Source: Hymenobacter sp. CRA2
GTDB lineage: Bacteria; Bacteroidota; Bacteroidia; Cytophagales; Hymenobacteraceae
Assembly (NCBI RefSeq): GCF_002007105.1
Contig: NZ_MVBC01000010.1
Span: 180,852-244,851 of the forward strand
DNA length: 64,000 nt
Reading direction: 5' to 3'
Below the pieces are notes generated by a model. It worked only from the letters and a program-made list of their open reading frames with translations. It searched no databases and had not been told where the DNA came from. Position numbers and translations under genes: made by a program. The stretch's first letter is position 1. Every line of letters begins with the position of its first letter. This document shows, one piece after another, positions 15,230-23,293 of this stretch.

Positions 15230-15340
15230 TTAGCGGCGATTATTGGCGCGAACCGGTACCGGCTGGAGCTGAGGTTTCCGGCCACCCAAAAGGCGGTTCA
15301 GCAGCGCGGCCAGTTGTTCGGCGAGCGAATTCAGCGTCAT
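15230..15340 (-). CDS. 36-residue amphipathic small protein
   Basis: ATG at 15340 to TAA at 15230 encodes MTLNSLAEQLAALLNRLLGG followed by a basic Pro-rich tail ending RANNRR. The first half is an amphipathic or membrane-seeking helix; the tail is cationic. It has its own rho-independent terminator 25 bases downstream, and a TACTTTTC promoter-like box lies right before the ATG. Too short for usual gene finders, but the terminator and composition argue for a real gene. Function unknown; membrane-associated small protein or toxin-like peptide are possible. Confidence 0.55.
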   Translation of the reverse strand: MTLNSLAEQLAALLNRLLGGRKPQLQPVPVRANNRR

Positions 15341-15406
15341 GGAAAAGTACAGAAAAAGTGAAAGCCTACACACCAAAGTACGTAGATTAACCATACCGGG
15401 CTAACT

Positions 15407-16498
15407 CTAGTTTCCTTTTTTTCGCTCAACGGCCGATTCTGCTCGCAGAAGCTGCTTTACCACTCGCCGGGCATCGTGAGCCACACCGCCCATCAGGGCC
15501 GAGCCGCGGCTGTCGAGCCACGGCAGCCCGAGGAAGGCCAGGCCCGCCGGCTCGCTGAGGCCGCGGTGGTGCCGGGGCAGCCCGTCAGCTTGTATGATGG
15601 GTAGCTCAATCCAGCTATAGTCGGGGCGGAAGCCAGTGGCCCACACCACGGCCCGCAGGGGCGGCGTGGCCCGGCGCTGGCCTTCGATGCTGGCACCCGC
15701 CACCCCGGTTGCCCGCCCGATAAAGTGTGCGTTAGTGAAACGGCGCAGCGTGCGCAGGGCATCGGCTACCACCGGCTCGGGCTGGCCGTGCATAAAGCCG
15801 CCTACCAAGCCGTGGCGCGAAGCCTGCAGCAGGCCCAGGCTCTGCAGCGTTACCCACATCAGCGTGTTGTTGGGCATGGCTTTGGTACGCTCGTCGTAGG
15901 CTATGTACACGGGGCGGCCGGTAGCGGCCACATCGGCGGCAATCTGCACGGCGGAGTTGCCGCTGCCTACTACGGCCACGGGACCCGTACCCGGCAGCTG
16001 GCCCGGGCGCTGGTAGGCGCTGCTGTGTAGCTGCAACACGTCGGGGGCCAGCGCAGAGGCCCAGGCGGGAATTTTGGGTGTGGCCAGCCCCCCGGTGCAC
16101 ACGATTACCCGCTGCGCGGCGTAGCGCGTGCCGCTGGCGGCCGTCACCTCGAAAGCGTACGGCCCGGCGGCCCTGAGGCGCACCACCTGCTCGTTCAGGC
16201 GCACATCGAAGCCGAAGTGCGCGGCGTACCGGCGTAGGTAGGCAGCCGCTTCGTCTTTGGTGGGGTAGCGCCGCTGGCTACCGGGCCAGGGCAGCCCGGG
16301 CAGGCCGCTGGCCCAGGCTGGCGAAAACAGCCGCAGCGAATCGTAGCGGCTCGCCCATTGTGCCCCGATGGTTGGAGCCTGCTCCAGCAAAATGCTTGAT
16401 ACCTGCGCCTGCTGCAGAAAGTAAGCCGCTGCCAACCCAGCCTGGCCTGCGCCAATTATCAGCGTATCGGTGTGAACGAAGGAATCGGGAGCGAGCAT
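15407..16498 (-). CDS. Flavin-containing monooxygenase-like protein (CzcO/Trk family)
   Basis: 363 residues. LIIGAGQAGLAAAYFLQQA is the FAD fold near the N-terminus, GPVAVVGSGNSAVQIAADVA the NADPH fold (about 175-195), and AVVWATGFRPDYSW the conserved ATG segment. These mark the NAD(P)-binding FAD oxidoreductases related to FMO and Baeyer-Villiger enzymes. The family's FxGxxxHxxxW fingerprint is only partly recognisable (LHSSAYQRP). Substrate unknown. It is a single gene, followed in its upstream region by a MITE at 16544. Confidence 0.8.
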   Translation of the reverse strand: MLAPDSFVHTDTLIIGAGQAGLAAAYFLQQAQVSSILLEQAPTIGAQWASRYDSLRLFSPAWASGLPGLPWPGSQRRYPTKDEAAAYLRRYAAHFGFDVRLNEQVVRLRAAGPYAFEVTAASGTRYAAQRVIVCTGGLATPKIPAWASALAPDVLQLHSSAYQRPGQLPGTGPVAVVGSGNSAVQIAADVAATGRPVYIAYDERTKAMPNNTLMWVTLQSLGLLQASRHGLVGGFMHGQPEPVVADALRTLRRFTNAHFIGRATGVAGASIEGQRRATPPLRAVVWATGFRPDYSWIELPIIQADGLPRHHRGLSEPAGLAFLGLPWLDSRGSALMGGVAHDARRVVKQLLRAESAVERKKGN

Positions 16499-16543
16499 AC
16501 GACAGCGGAAAGTGGCGCAAATAACGGACCGCGCGCCGACTTA

Positions 16544-16672
16544 GAGCCGTGCTGGGATTTTCGTTTTAGGTCATGCTAAGCGAGGTCGAAGCATCTCTAC
16601 CGAACAACGAAGCGGTAGAGATGCTTCGACTTCGCTTAGCATAACGGGCTTTGACCAAATCCAAACACGCTC
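16544..16672. repeat. MITE-like element, family 2, with TTA duplication
   Basis: A 129-bp element with inverted ends (gagccgtgctgggattt / aaatccaaacacgctc) flanked by TTA on both sides (16541-16543, 16673-16675). Inside, 33-base arms 16570-16602 and 16613-16645 pair with two mismatches. The end sequence resembles the left end of the IS5-family element at 63875 (gagcgtgtttggga), which also has a TNA flank. Confidence 0.75.
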
Positions 16673-16753
16673 TTAATCATGCTTTGACAGGCGCGCGGCA
16701 AATGAGGCATGACGGCCTGAAGCTCTTTGGGGCACAACCCAAGCCCCACTCTC

Positions 16754-18793
16754 TTACCCGGCCGCAACTGCCACGCGCGGAACAGCCGTGGCCAGATCAG
16801 CTTTCAAGTGCTGGGCCGTGTAGTGCGCCAGGGCCATAATGGTGAGCATGGGGTTGACGCCGCTGCACGCCGGGAAGGCCGAGCCGTCGGCTACGTATAG
16901 CCCGCGCAGCTCGTAGGTTTCGCCGGTGGGGCTGACGGGGTGCGTGGCGCGCTGCCCGCCCATGCGACAGGTGCTCATCTGGTGGGCGCTGTAGAGCCCG
17001 AAGCGGTTCGGGGACCAGTCGAGCTGCGGCAGGCCGTCGAGCACCGCGGGGTTTTGGATGCGGCCGTCCTGCACCTGTAGCGTGGGCAGGGTGCCGTGGG
17101 GCAGGAACACGGTATGGGCGCCGGCGGCCACGTGGATTTCGGCGGCGGTGCGCACGGCGGCGAGCATGCTGCGCCGGTCGAAGTCCGAGAGGCGGTAGCT
17201 GATGAGGGGCTGGCCGTGGCGGTCGGTGCGCACGCGGCCCCCGTCCCGGTCGCGCGTCAGCACGATGAAGGAGCCTAGGTGAGCCGCCTGCTGCATCAGC
17301 TGCTTGTGCTGCGCCCCCGAAAGCCACGGCAGCGTCATAGCCATCAGCCCCAGGTGCGCGGGCGGCGTCTCGATTTTGGCGCCAAAGTTGGTTCCGTCGA
17401 GGCGGGTGCACGAGTCGTTGACTACCGACATGCTGGGCCCGTACCACGGCTCTATTGGCCAGGGGTACGCGCCTGACACGGCCACCGTGGGGTGCAGGTG
17501 CAGGTGCTGCCCCAGGTGCGGGTGATGCAGGCCGGAGCGCAGCAGCAAGGCCGGCGTCTGGATGGCGCCGCCGGCTACCACCACGCGTTTGGCGCGCACC
17601 GTCACACGCACGGCCTGGCCCGCGGCCGTGGTGTGCAAGGCCTCGGCACCGGTGGCGCGGCCGGCCTCCTGGGTGATGCGCGCCACCCGGGTATCGGGCA
17701 GCAGGCGGGCACCGTGCGCGGCGGCGGTTTTCAGGTAGGTATTGAGCGTGCCCTGCTTGATGCCGTACCGGTCGCCGAAGGTGCTGAAGCCCAGCCCGCG
17801 GAAGTGCTGGTCGGAGTCGTCGAGGCCCAGTTCGTTGCGCGGAATCAGGCGCGTGGGCTGGCCGAGGCGCTGGGAGCCGTCGAGCAGGGCCTGGTTCTGG
17901 CCGTTGTGGCGCGCATAATCGGTGTTGACGTGCAGAGCGGCCGTTACGGCATCGAGGCTGGCCTGGAAGGACGGCTGCGTGAAATGCGGCGCCTGATGCT
18001 CGCGCGCCCACTCCTCCAGCACGTAATCGGGGGTGCGGAAGGAGCCAGCCCAGTTGACGGTGGTGCCGCCGCCCAGACAGGAGCCGGCCAGCAGGGTCAC
18101 ACCGCCGTCGGTGGTGCTCAGGGTGCCGCGCCCGTCGTAGAGCTTGCCGATCATTTCGGCCTCGCGCTGGTTGAAGTCGCAGCCGTGGCAGTAGGGGCCT
18201 TTGTCGAGCACCAGCACGTCGTGGCCGGCGGCAGCCAGCTCGCCGGCCACCACTCCCCCACCGGCCCCGCTGCCGATAACCAGCACTTCGCAGCTGTACG
18301 TCACGTCGCGGTCGGGCTGGAGCGTGGGCAGGGGGCGTGGGGTATCCACCAGCCCATCGGTGAGGGCCAGCGGGCCGGGGTAGCCGGCGGCGGCCCAGGC
18401 GGCATTGGGCGCGGTAGCCACCGAATCGGCATAGTACAAAAACGTCAGCAGCTTGCGCAGGGCCTGAAAGCCCTGGCGCAGCGGCGGCAGCGGGCTCTGA
18501 GCCCAGCACTGCAGCAGCCGCTCGCGCTCCGCCGCCGTGAGCTGCCCAAATGGCCGTAGCGGCCCGCCCCAGCTCAGTCCCAGCAGGCGGCTATCGAGCA
18601 ACGCGAGCAGTTGGCGAAACTGGCGCTGCGCCCGCTCTGGCTGGGCCTCGATGGCTGCGGCAACCAACTCCAGGCGGATGCGCTCGGCGCCGTGGCCTTG
18701 CAAGAACCCGGCGTGGGCGTCGGCAGCAGGCAACGACGGAATAAAGGTATCGGCAAGGACCAGCAGAAGTTGCTGATGGGCAGCGGTAAACAT
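16754..18793 (-). CDS. GMC oxidoreductase, long-chain alcohol oxidase type
   Basis: 679 residues from ATG 18793. An N-terminal helical region (about 1-150, LADTFIPSLP...LLTFLYYAD) resembles gluconate dehydrogenase subunit 3 and the head of long-chain alcohol oxidases. The FAD fold is VIGSGAGGGVVAGELAAAG (about 173-191) with the GSCLGGGTTVNWAGS GMC signature. The C-terminus has SAHQMSTCRMG with the catalytic His and YVADGSAFPACSGVNP. It oxidises alcohols to aldehydes using oxygen or a membrane acceptor. The next gene on the strand upstream is an aldehyde dehydrogenase, giving an alcohol-to-acid pair. Confidence 0.85.
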   Translation of the reverse strand: MFTAAHQQLLLVLADTFIPSLPAADAHAGFLQGHGAERIRLELVAAAIEAQPERAQRQFRQLLALLDSRLLGLSWGGPLRPFGQLTAAERERLLQCWAQSPLPPLRQGFQALRKLLTFLYYADSVATAPNAAWAAAGYPGPLALTDGLVDTPRPLPTLQPDRDVTYSCEVLVIGSGAGGGVVAGELAAAGHDVLVLDKGPYCHGCDFNQREAEMIGKLYDGRGTLSTTDGGVTLLAGSCLGGGTTVNWAGSFRTPDYVLEEWAREHQAPHFTQPSFQASLDAVTAALHVNTDYARHNGQNQALLDGSQRLGQPTRLIPRNELGLDDSDQHFRGLGFSTFGDRYGIKQGTLNTYLKTAAAHGARLLPDTRVARITQEAGRATGAEALHTTAAGQAVRVTVRAKRVVVAGGAIQTPALLLRSGLHHPHLGQHLHLHPTVAVSGAYPWPIEPWYGPSMSVVNDSCTRLDGTNFGAKIETPPAHLGLMAMTLPWLSGAQHKQLMQQAAHLGSFIVLTRDRDGGRVRTDRHGQPLISYRLSDFDRRSMLAAVRTAAEIHVAAGAHTVFLPHGTLPTLQVQDGRIQNPAVLDGLPQLDWSPNRFGLYSAHQMSTCRMGGQRATHPVSPTGETYELRGLYVADGSAFPACSGVNPMLTIMALAHYTAQHLKADLATAVPRVAVAAG

Positions 18794-19015
18794 GATATAA
18801 GCGAGAAGCGGCGCGGGCACGGCCGGGGCCATACCAGTGGCGGTGGGATGGCACAAAAGATACGCATTCCGACCGAAAAGCTCGGCATGCCGACTATCAA
18901 TCAGCGCTGTTCAGTAGGCTTATTGACAAAGGACTTCGTCAGGATGAGAGGCGGTTTTGTTCGCTTTGTCGCGCCTTCACAGGCCCATATCGGTCCAAGT
19001 GTCACTCCACCCACC

Positions 19016-20479
19016 TCAGCCCAGGTACTTCAGCAGCATATCCACCATATGACGCACTTTGGGCGTGTAGGGCGGGTAGAAGAACTTGATGCCCGTGGCC
19101 CCAATGCGCTGGCGCAGCACCGCTTTTTCGTTGGAAAAGGCCACAAAGCCGTAGTGGCCGTGCGCCCGCCCGATGCCGCTGTTGCCGCTGCCGCCGAAGG
19201 GCAGTTCGGGGTGGCCCAGGTGCACGAGGGTTTCGTTGATGCAGGCGCCGCCGGCGGGCACGCGGCCGAGCAGGTAGCGTTGGTTTTCGTCGTGGCCGGA
19301 AAAGAGGTACAGCGCCAGCGGCCGGGGGCGGGCGTTGATGAAGTCGGCGGCTTCCATGAGCGTGCTGAACGTGCACACGGGCAGCAGCGGGCCGAAGATT
19401 TCCTCCTGCATCACGGCGCTGTCCAGGGGCACGTCGAGGAGCACGGTGGGCTCGATGAAGCACTGCGTCTGGTCCACGCTGCCGCCCACGGCCACGGTGG
19501 CGCCGCGCCGTTGCGCGTCTTCGAGCAGGCGGGCCACGCGCTGGAAGTGGTGCCCGTTGACGATGCGCGCCAAAGAAGCCGACTCGCTCACGCTGCCGCC
19601 TTCGGGCTGGTAAAAGCGGGCCAGCACGCCGCGGATTTCGGCCACCAGCGCGTCGCGCACGCTCTCGTGCACCAGCAGGTAGTCGGGCGCCACGCAGGTC
19701 TGACCGGCATTCACGCACTTGCCCCACACGATTTTCTCGGCGGCGTCGCGCAGGTTGGCGGTGGCGTCCACCACGGCCGGGCTTTTGCCGCCCAGCTCCA
19801 GCGTCACGCTGGCCAGGTGCTCGGCGGCGGCGCGCATCACCACCTTGCCTACCTGCGGCGAGCCGGTGAAAAAGATGTGGTCGAAGGGCAGGCTGAGCAG
19901 CTCGGTGGCTACGTCCTTGCCGCCTTCCACCACGCTCACCTCGGCCGGCTCAAACACCTCTCCCACCAAGCGCGCCAGCAGGGCCGATACGCCCGGCGTC
20001 ATTTCGGAAGGCTTGAGCACGCAGCAGTTGCCGGCGGCCAGGGCCGAGGCCAGCGGCCCCACGGCGAGGTAAAACGGGTAGTTCCAGGGGGCGATGATCA
20101 GCGCCACGCCCTTGGGCTCGTACTGCACCCAGGAGCGCGTGCCGAGCAGGGCCAGTGGCACACCCACCCGCCGCGGGGCCATCCACTGCCGCAGGTGCTT
20201 CAGGGCGTGGCTGATTTCGGCCTGCGTAGCGTAGATTTCCGTGACGTCGGTTTCGGTGGCGGGCTTGCGAAAATCCTGGTACAAGGCCTGCTGAATGGCT
20301 TCGCGGTTGCGGGTAATCCAGTCGTGCAGGCGCTGCAGGCGGGCGGCGCGGGCGGTAGCGTCCTCGCGGCGCAGCACGGCGCTACGGGCCTGCTGCTGGG
20401 CCAGCAGCACTGGTAACGTGCCGACGGCTGGCGGCGGTAGAAGCGTAGGAGCGGTGGGCGAGGCAGTGGTAGCGGACAT
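19016..20479 (-). CDS. Aldehyde dehydrogenase (fatty aldehyde type, class 3)
   Basis: 487 residues. IIAPWNYPFYLAVGPLASAL, FTGSPQVGKVVMRAA, VTLELGGKSPAVV (general base Glu) and NAGQTCVAPDYLL (nucleophile Cys) are the standard motifs. The hydrophobic C-terminal tail (IGATGIKFFYPPYTPKVRHMVDMLLKYL) is typical of class 3 fatty aldehyde dehydrogenases, which often sit at membranes. It lies 222 bases upstream of the long-chain alcohol oxidase gene on the same strand and would finish oxidation of long-chain alcohols to fatty acids. Confidence 0.88.
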   Translation of the reverse strand: MSATTASPTAPTLLPPPAVGTLPVLLAQQQARSAVLRREDATARAARLQRLHDWITRNREAIQQALYQDFRKPATETDVTEIYATQAEISHALKHLRQWMAPRRVGVPLALLGTRSWVQYEPKGVALIIAPWNYPFYLAVGPLASALAAGNCCVLKPSEMTPGVSALLARLVGEVFEPAEVSVVEGGKDVATELLSLPFDHIFFTGSPQVGKVVMRAAAEHLASVTLELGGKSPAVVDATANLRDAAEKIVWGKCVNAGQTCVAPDYLLVHESVRDALVAEIRGVLARFYQPEGGSVSESASLARIVNGHHFQRVARLLEDAQRRGATVAVGGSVDQTQCFIEPTVLLDVPLDSAVMQEEIFGPLLPVCTFSTLMEAADFINARPRPLALYLFSGHDENQRYLLGRVPAGGACINETLVHLGHPELPFGGSGNSGIGRAHGHYGFVAFSNEKAVLRQRIGATGIKFFYPPYTPKVRHMVDMLLKYLG

Positions 20480-20601
20480 AGCAGCGCGGCCCCAAGCGGG
20501 GCCCTGGCCTAAAGTACGCGGAAATATTGGCGGCGCTAAACCGGCGGCTACGTATAGGGCCCTTATCTTAGCCCACTTACGATTTGTCTCGCTCTGCTTG
20601 C

Positions 20602-21135
20602 ATGGATACTGTCCCTTCCCAGCTTCAAGGTGCTGTGGTAACGCTGCGGCCCCTGACCCCGGCCGACAAGGAGTCGTTTTACCAATGGGCAGTACGCTCC
20701 GACGCCACGCCGTACATCTTCGGGCCGCAGGGCACTGAGCAGCTGCCTACTTGGGAGGAGCTGTTTACCGATTACCAGCCGCACTACTTCGACAGCTCCG
20801 ACCCGCTGCAGGGCCAGTCATTCGGCATTCTGGTCGACGGGCGCCTAATCGGGCAGATCAACTACGACGGCATCGAGTCGCTGGACAACTCCACCGAGCT
20901 GGACATCTGGATTGCCAGCAGCCCCGACACCAGCCGCGGCTACGGCACCGACGCGCTCAATACGCTGGTGGATTACCTGTTCGCGCACCTGGGCGTGGAA
21001 GTGTGCACCATCGTGCCGGCCGCGTCCAATACCCGCGCCGTGCGCACCTACGAAAAGGCCGGCTTCCGGCTGGCCCGCGAGGTAACGCACAACCAGGTGC
21101 GCTGGCTGCACATGGAGCGGCAGCGCCCCAGCTGA
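20602..21135 (+). CDS. GNAT N-acetyltransferase (RimJ/RimL type)
   Basis: 177 residues from ATG 20602. GAVVTLRPLTPADKESFYQWA is the opening of RimJ/L-like acetyltransferases; LDIWIASSPDTSRGYGTDAL carries the acetyl-CoA pyrophosphate loop (RGYGT), and SNTRAVRTYEKAGFRLAREV the C-terminal alpha-beta motif. It would acetylate an amine, perhaps a protein N-terminus or a small antibiotic-like molecule. It is the first plus-strand gene right of a long minus-strand run and borders the DnaA-box cluster. Confidence 0.85.
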   Translation: MDTVPSQLQGAVVTLRPLTPADKESFYQWAVRSDATPYIFGPQGTEQLPTWEELFTDYQPHYFDSSDPLQGQSFGILVDGRLIGQINYDGIESLDNSTELDIWIASSPDTSRGYGTDALNTLVDYLFAHLGVEVCTIVPAASNTRAVRTYEKAGFRLAREVTHNQVRWLHMERQRPS

Positions 21136-21140
21136 CGACC

Positions 21141-21310
21141 GGCCTAAATATTAGACCAGTCAGTTATACACAGAGTTATCCACAGCCTGTGTATTACCGC
21201 AGTTACGGTCGGCAAGCCGCTTGCTGCCTGCATTTTGCTAAACAATTGTTGGCGGCAATAATTTAGCTTTCCGCCTGACCCAGCGGGGGATTATGCACGC
21301 TACCGAGCTT
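21141..21310. other. DnaA-box cluster, candidate replication origin (oriC)
   Basis: Within a 350-base gene-free gap, TTATACACA (21164-21172) and TTATCCACA (21176-21184) match the DnaA box TTATNCACA exactly; TGTGTATTA (21188-21196) is an inverted copy with one mismatch; TTATGCACG (21291-21299) has one mismatch. Between them (about 21231-21268) is an AT-rich patch that could unwind. Gene orientation switches near here from mainly minus (left) to mainly plus (right), as expected where two replication forks diverge. A DnaA-titrating site or DnaA-regulated promoter is the alternative. Confidence 0.55.
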
Positions 21311-21485
21311 AGGATACCCTCGTGGCGCGGCGGCAAAATATCCAGGTGCTAACGCCATGAGCATAGCTTTAGTCCAAGCGCCTCATCGTAACTTTGATGC
21401 CGCCGACGCCAGTCCCAAACCAGCCGCCGAAACCCCGGCTTGCTCTTCTTCGTGGTGACGAAACCCGCCGGCTAACGCTTACCAG

Positions 21486-21911
21486 ATGGCTGCACTCCTA
21501 CCCGATCGGGAAACTGTTTACTTCCGCAACGCTGCCGGCCGCGTCGTGTTCCACGCGGCGGGGTTTGTGCGTTTGGCGTGGTCAGCAGAGCGCATCGAGC
21601 TGGCCGACCTGCAGGCGTTTTACGAACAGGCCCTCACGCTGCTTGTTGGGGTGGGCGTAGGGCGCATACTTTCCGACCACGGCCAGCGGCAGCCCCTGCC
21701 CGCCGCGGCCCAGCAGTGGCTGATCGATAACTGGATTCCGCGCGCCATCCGGCAGGCCCACGTCTACTACTGCGCCATCGTGGAAGGCAACGACCCGGTG
21801 CACCGCCTTTCCACCCAGGGCGTGGTGGGCCGCGCGCCGTCGGACATGCAGTTCAAGCGCTTCAGCAACCGCGCCGAAGCCGAGGCGTGGCTGCTGAGCC
21901 AGGGCGAGTAG
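21486..21911 (+). CDS. Hypothetical protein, STAS-like paralogue of the gene at 56429
   Basis: 141 residues. N-terminal strands (ETVYFRNAAGRVVFHAAGFVRLAW), a helix (ELADLQAFYEQALTLL), then PAAAQQWLIDNWIPRAIRQAHVYYCAIVEGN, and a C-terminal helix RAEAEAWLLSQGE. The spacing Q-x-W-x-x-x-N-W-[IL]-P-R-A and the closing A-x-x-W-L helix also occur in the protein at 56429-56860, so the two are paralogues. The alternation resembles SpoIIAA/STAS-like proteins of Bacteroidota, but no function is known. It lies just right of the DnaA-box cluster. Confidence 0.7.
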   Translation: MAALLPDRETVYFRNAAGRVVFHAAGFVRLAWSAERIELADLQAFYEQALTLLVGVGVGRILSDHGQRQPLPAAAQQWLIDNWIPRAIRQAHVYYCAIVEGNDPVHRLSTQGVVGRAPSDMQFKRFSNRAEAEAWLLSQGE

Positions 21912-22025
21912 CACCAGCGCGACAGCGAAAAAAACGTGCGGCCAGCCCCCGCGCCTGACCTTTCTGCCGCCGGGCGTTGTTAGGCCGACAGTCTGCCGGC
22001 AAGCCGCCGTGGCCGTTGCCACCGG

Positions 22026-23222
22026 GTGCTGCCGCGGCAAGCCTGCTCTGTGTTTTCCTTGCTGTTTTCTTCCTTTTCCGTTTCGGGGCGTCGCGGCTGG
22101 CGCCCAGCCCTGGGGCTGCTTCTGTTAGCTACGGCGGTGCTGCTGGTGGGGCGCGTAGCGGCGCAGCGTCCGGCCCCCGTTGAGCCGCCCTTTGCGCTGC
22201 AGCCTGTGCCCAGCGCCATCGTACCCACGCAGTTTTACGTGGCCGCCGTGCGCGACGAGCGGTCCGACCGCCAGGCCGTGGCTTACCTGCTGGCGCACCC
22301 CGCCAAGCCAGGAACCACCGCTCCAGTGAGTGTCTTGCCACTCGATTTGCAGGGCGGTGGCCTCAACGGCCTGCGCCAGTTCTTCAGCCTGAGCGTGCCG
22401 CGCAACGCGGCTCTGCGCCCCGTCACCATCCGGGTGCGGGAGTGCCGCCTCAACGAGAAACCCGGCACGCCGGGCTATTCCGTCGGCTCGCTCACCCTCA
22501 GCCTGAGCTTCGACTGGCAGCGCGACGGGAAGGTGATTCACCTGACCGATTACCGCGGCACGGCCCGGTTTGCGCGGCCGCTGCGCAGCACTTACGCCTC
22601 GGCCGAGCCGGTGCTGCGGCAGGCCTTGGTGGAAGGGCTGAAGTATTTCGACCAGTGGATGAACCGCGAGGCTGTGCTCAACAGCAAGCTGGCCGGCCGC
22701 CTGCAGGTGCACCGCACCGATGCGCCCTACGCGGCCGACGGCGGGGATACGCTGTTTTACTCCGTGGCCCACCCGCTCACGCTCGAGGACTTCCGGGGCG
22801 TGCCGCGGCCCAACGGGCGCTACGGCGGGGCGGTGTTTCCGAGCTTTTCCTACACCGCCGAGGCCCAGACGCGCAACGGCGTACTGCACCTGAACCTGAA
22901 CACCAAGGTCTTCGTGGTGCGCAGCGGCTCCTGGATTTCGCCGACCTCGCGCGACGCCTATACGCTCAACCACGAGCAGCGCCACTTCGATCTGGTGAAG
23001 CTGGTGGCCGAACGTTTCAAGCGCAAGGTGACGCCCGACAGCCTCACGCTCGATAACTACAACGCCCGCATGCAGTACCAGTATTTGCAGTCGTGGTGGG
23101 AGATGAACCGCCTGCAGGAGCGCTACGACGGCGAAACCGGCGGCGGCCAGAACCAGGCCGCGCAGCAGCGCTGGGATGTGCGCATCGAGGCGGAGCTGCG
23201 GCAGTACGGCGTAAAACGCTAA
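22026..23222 (+). CDS. Secreted DUF922-like putative zinc peptidase
   Basis: 398 residues from a GTG at 22026 (a second GTG 24 bases on is equally possible). A hydrophobic stretch (RPALGLLLLATAVLLVGRVAA, about 27-47) is a signal peptide. The C-terminal half contains SYTLNHEQRHFDLVKLVAERFK-type residues: HEQRHFD (about 318-324) is HExxH followed by Asp, the pattern of DUF922 proteins. This suggests a metal-dependent hydrolase, though activity of DUF922 is not established to my knowledge. The first half (about 50-250) is beta-rich and unrecognised. Confidence 0.6.
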   Translation: MLPRQACSVFSLLFSSFSVSGRRGWRPALGLLLLATAVLLVGRVAAQRPAPVEPPFALQPVPSAIVPTQFYVAAVRDERSDRQAVAYLLAHPAKPGTTAPVSVLPLDLQGGGLNGLRQFFSLSVPRNAALRPVTIRVRECRLNEKPGTPGYSVGSLTLSLSFDWQRDGKVIHLTDYRGTARFARPLRSTYASAEPVLRQALVEGLKYFDQWMNREAVLNSKLAGRLQVHRTDAPYAADGGDTLFYSVAHPLTLEDFRGVPRPNGRYGGAVFPSFSYTAEAQTRNGVLHLNLNTKVFVVRSGSWISPTSRDAYTLNHEQRHFDLVKLVAERFKRKVTPDSLTLDNYNARMQYQYLQSWWEMNRLQERYDGETGGGQNQAAQQRWDVRIEAELRQYGVKR

Positions 23223-23243
23223 GCGCTGGTCTGCGTACTGGCC

Positions 23244-23251
23244 TACTTTTG
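23244..23251 (+). promoter_or_regulatory. TACTTTTG promoter -7 box
   Basis: Exact TAnnTTTG 42 bases before the ATG of the MFS gene, 22 bases after the previous stop. It gives this gene its own promoter. Confidence 0.55.
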
Positions 23252-23293
23252 CGCGTCCGCGGTGGGGCGGGCCTTTTGCACTGGTTTCAGGTT

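Noticed and set aside
18611..20416. 601-codon plus-strand frame over the aldehyde dehydrogenase and alcohol oxidase genes
   Set aside because: The minus-strand genes carry clear ALDH and GMC motifs; the plus frame is a His/Gln/Gly/Arg-rich shadow.
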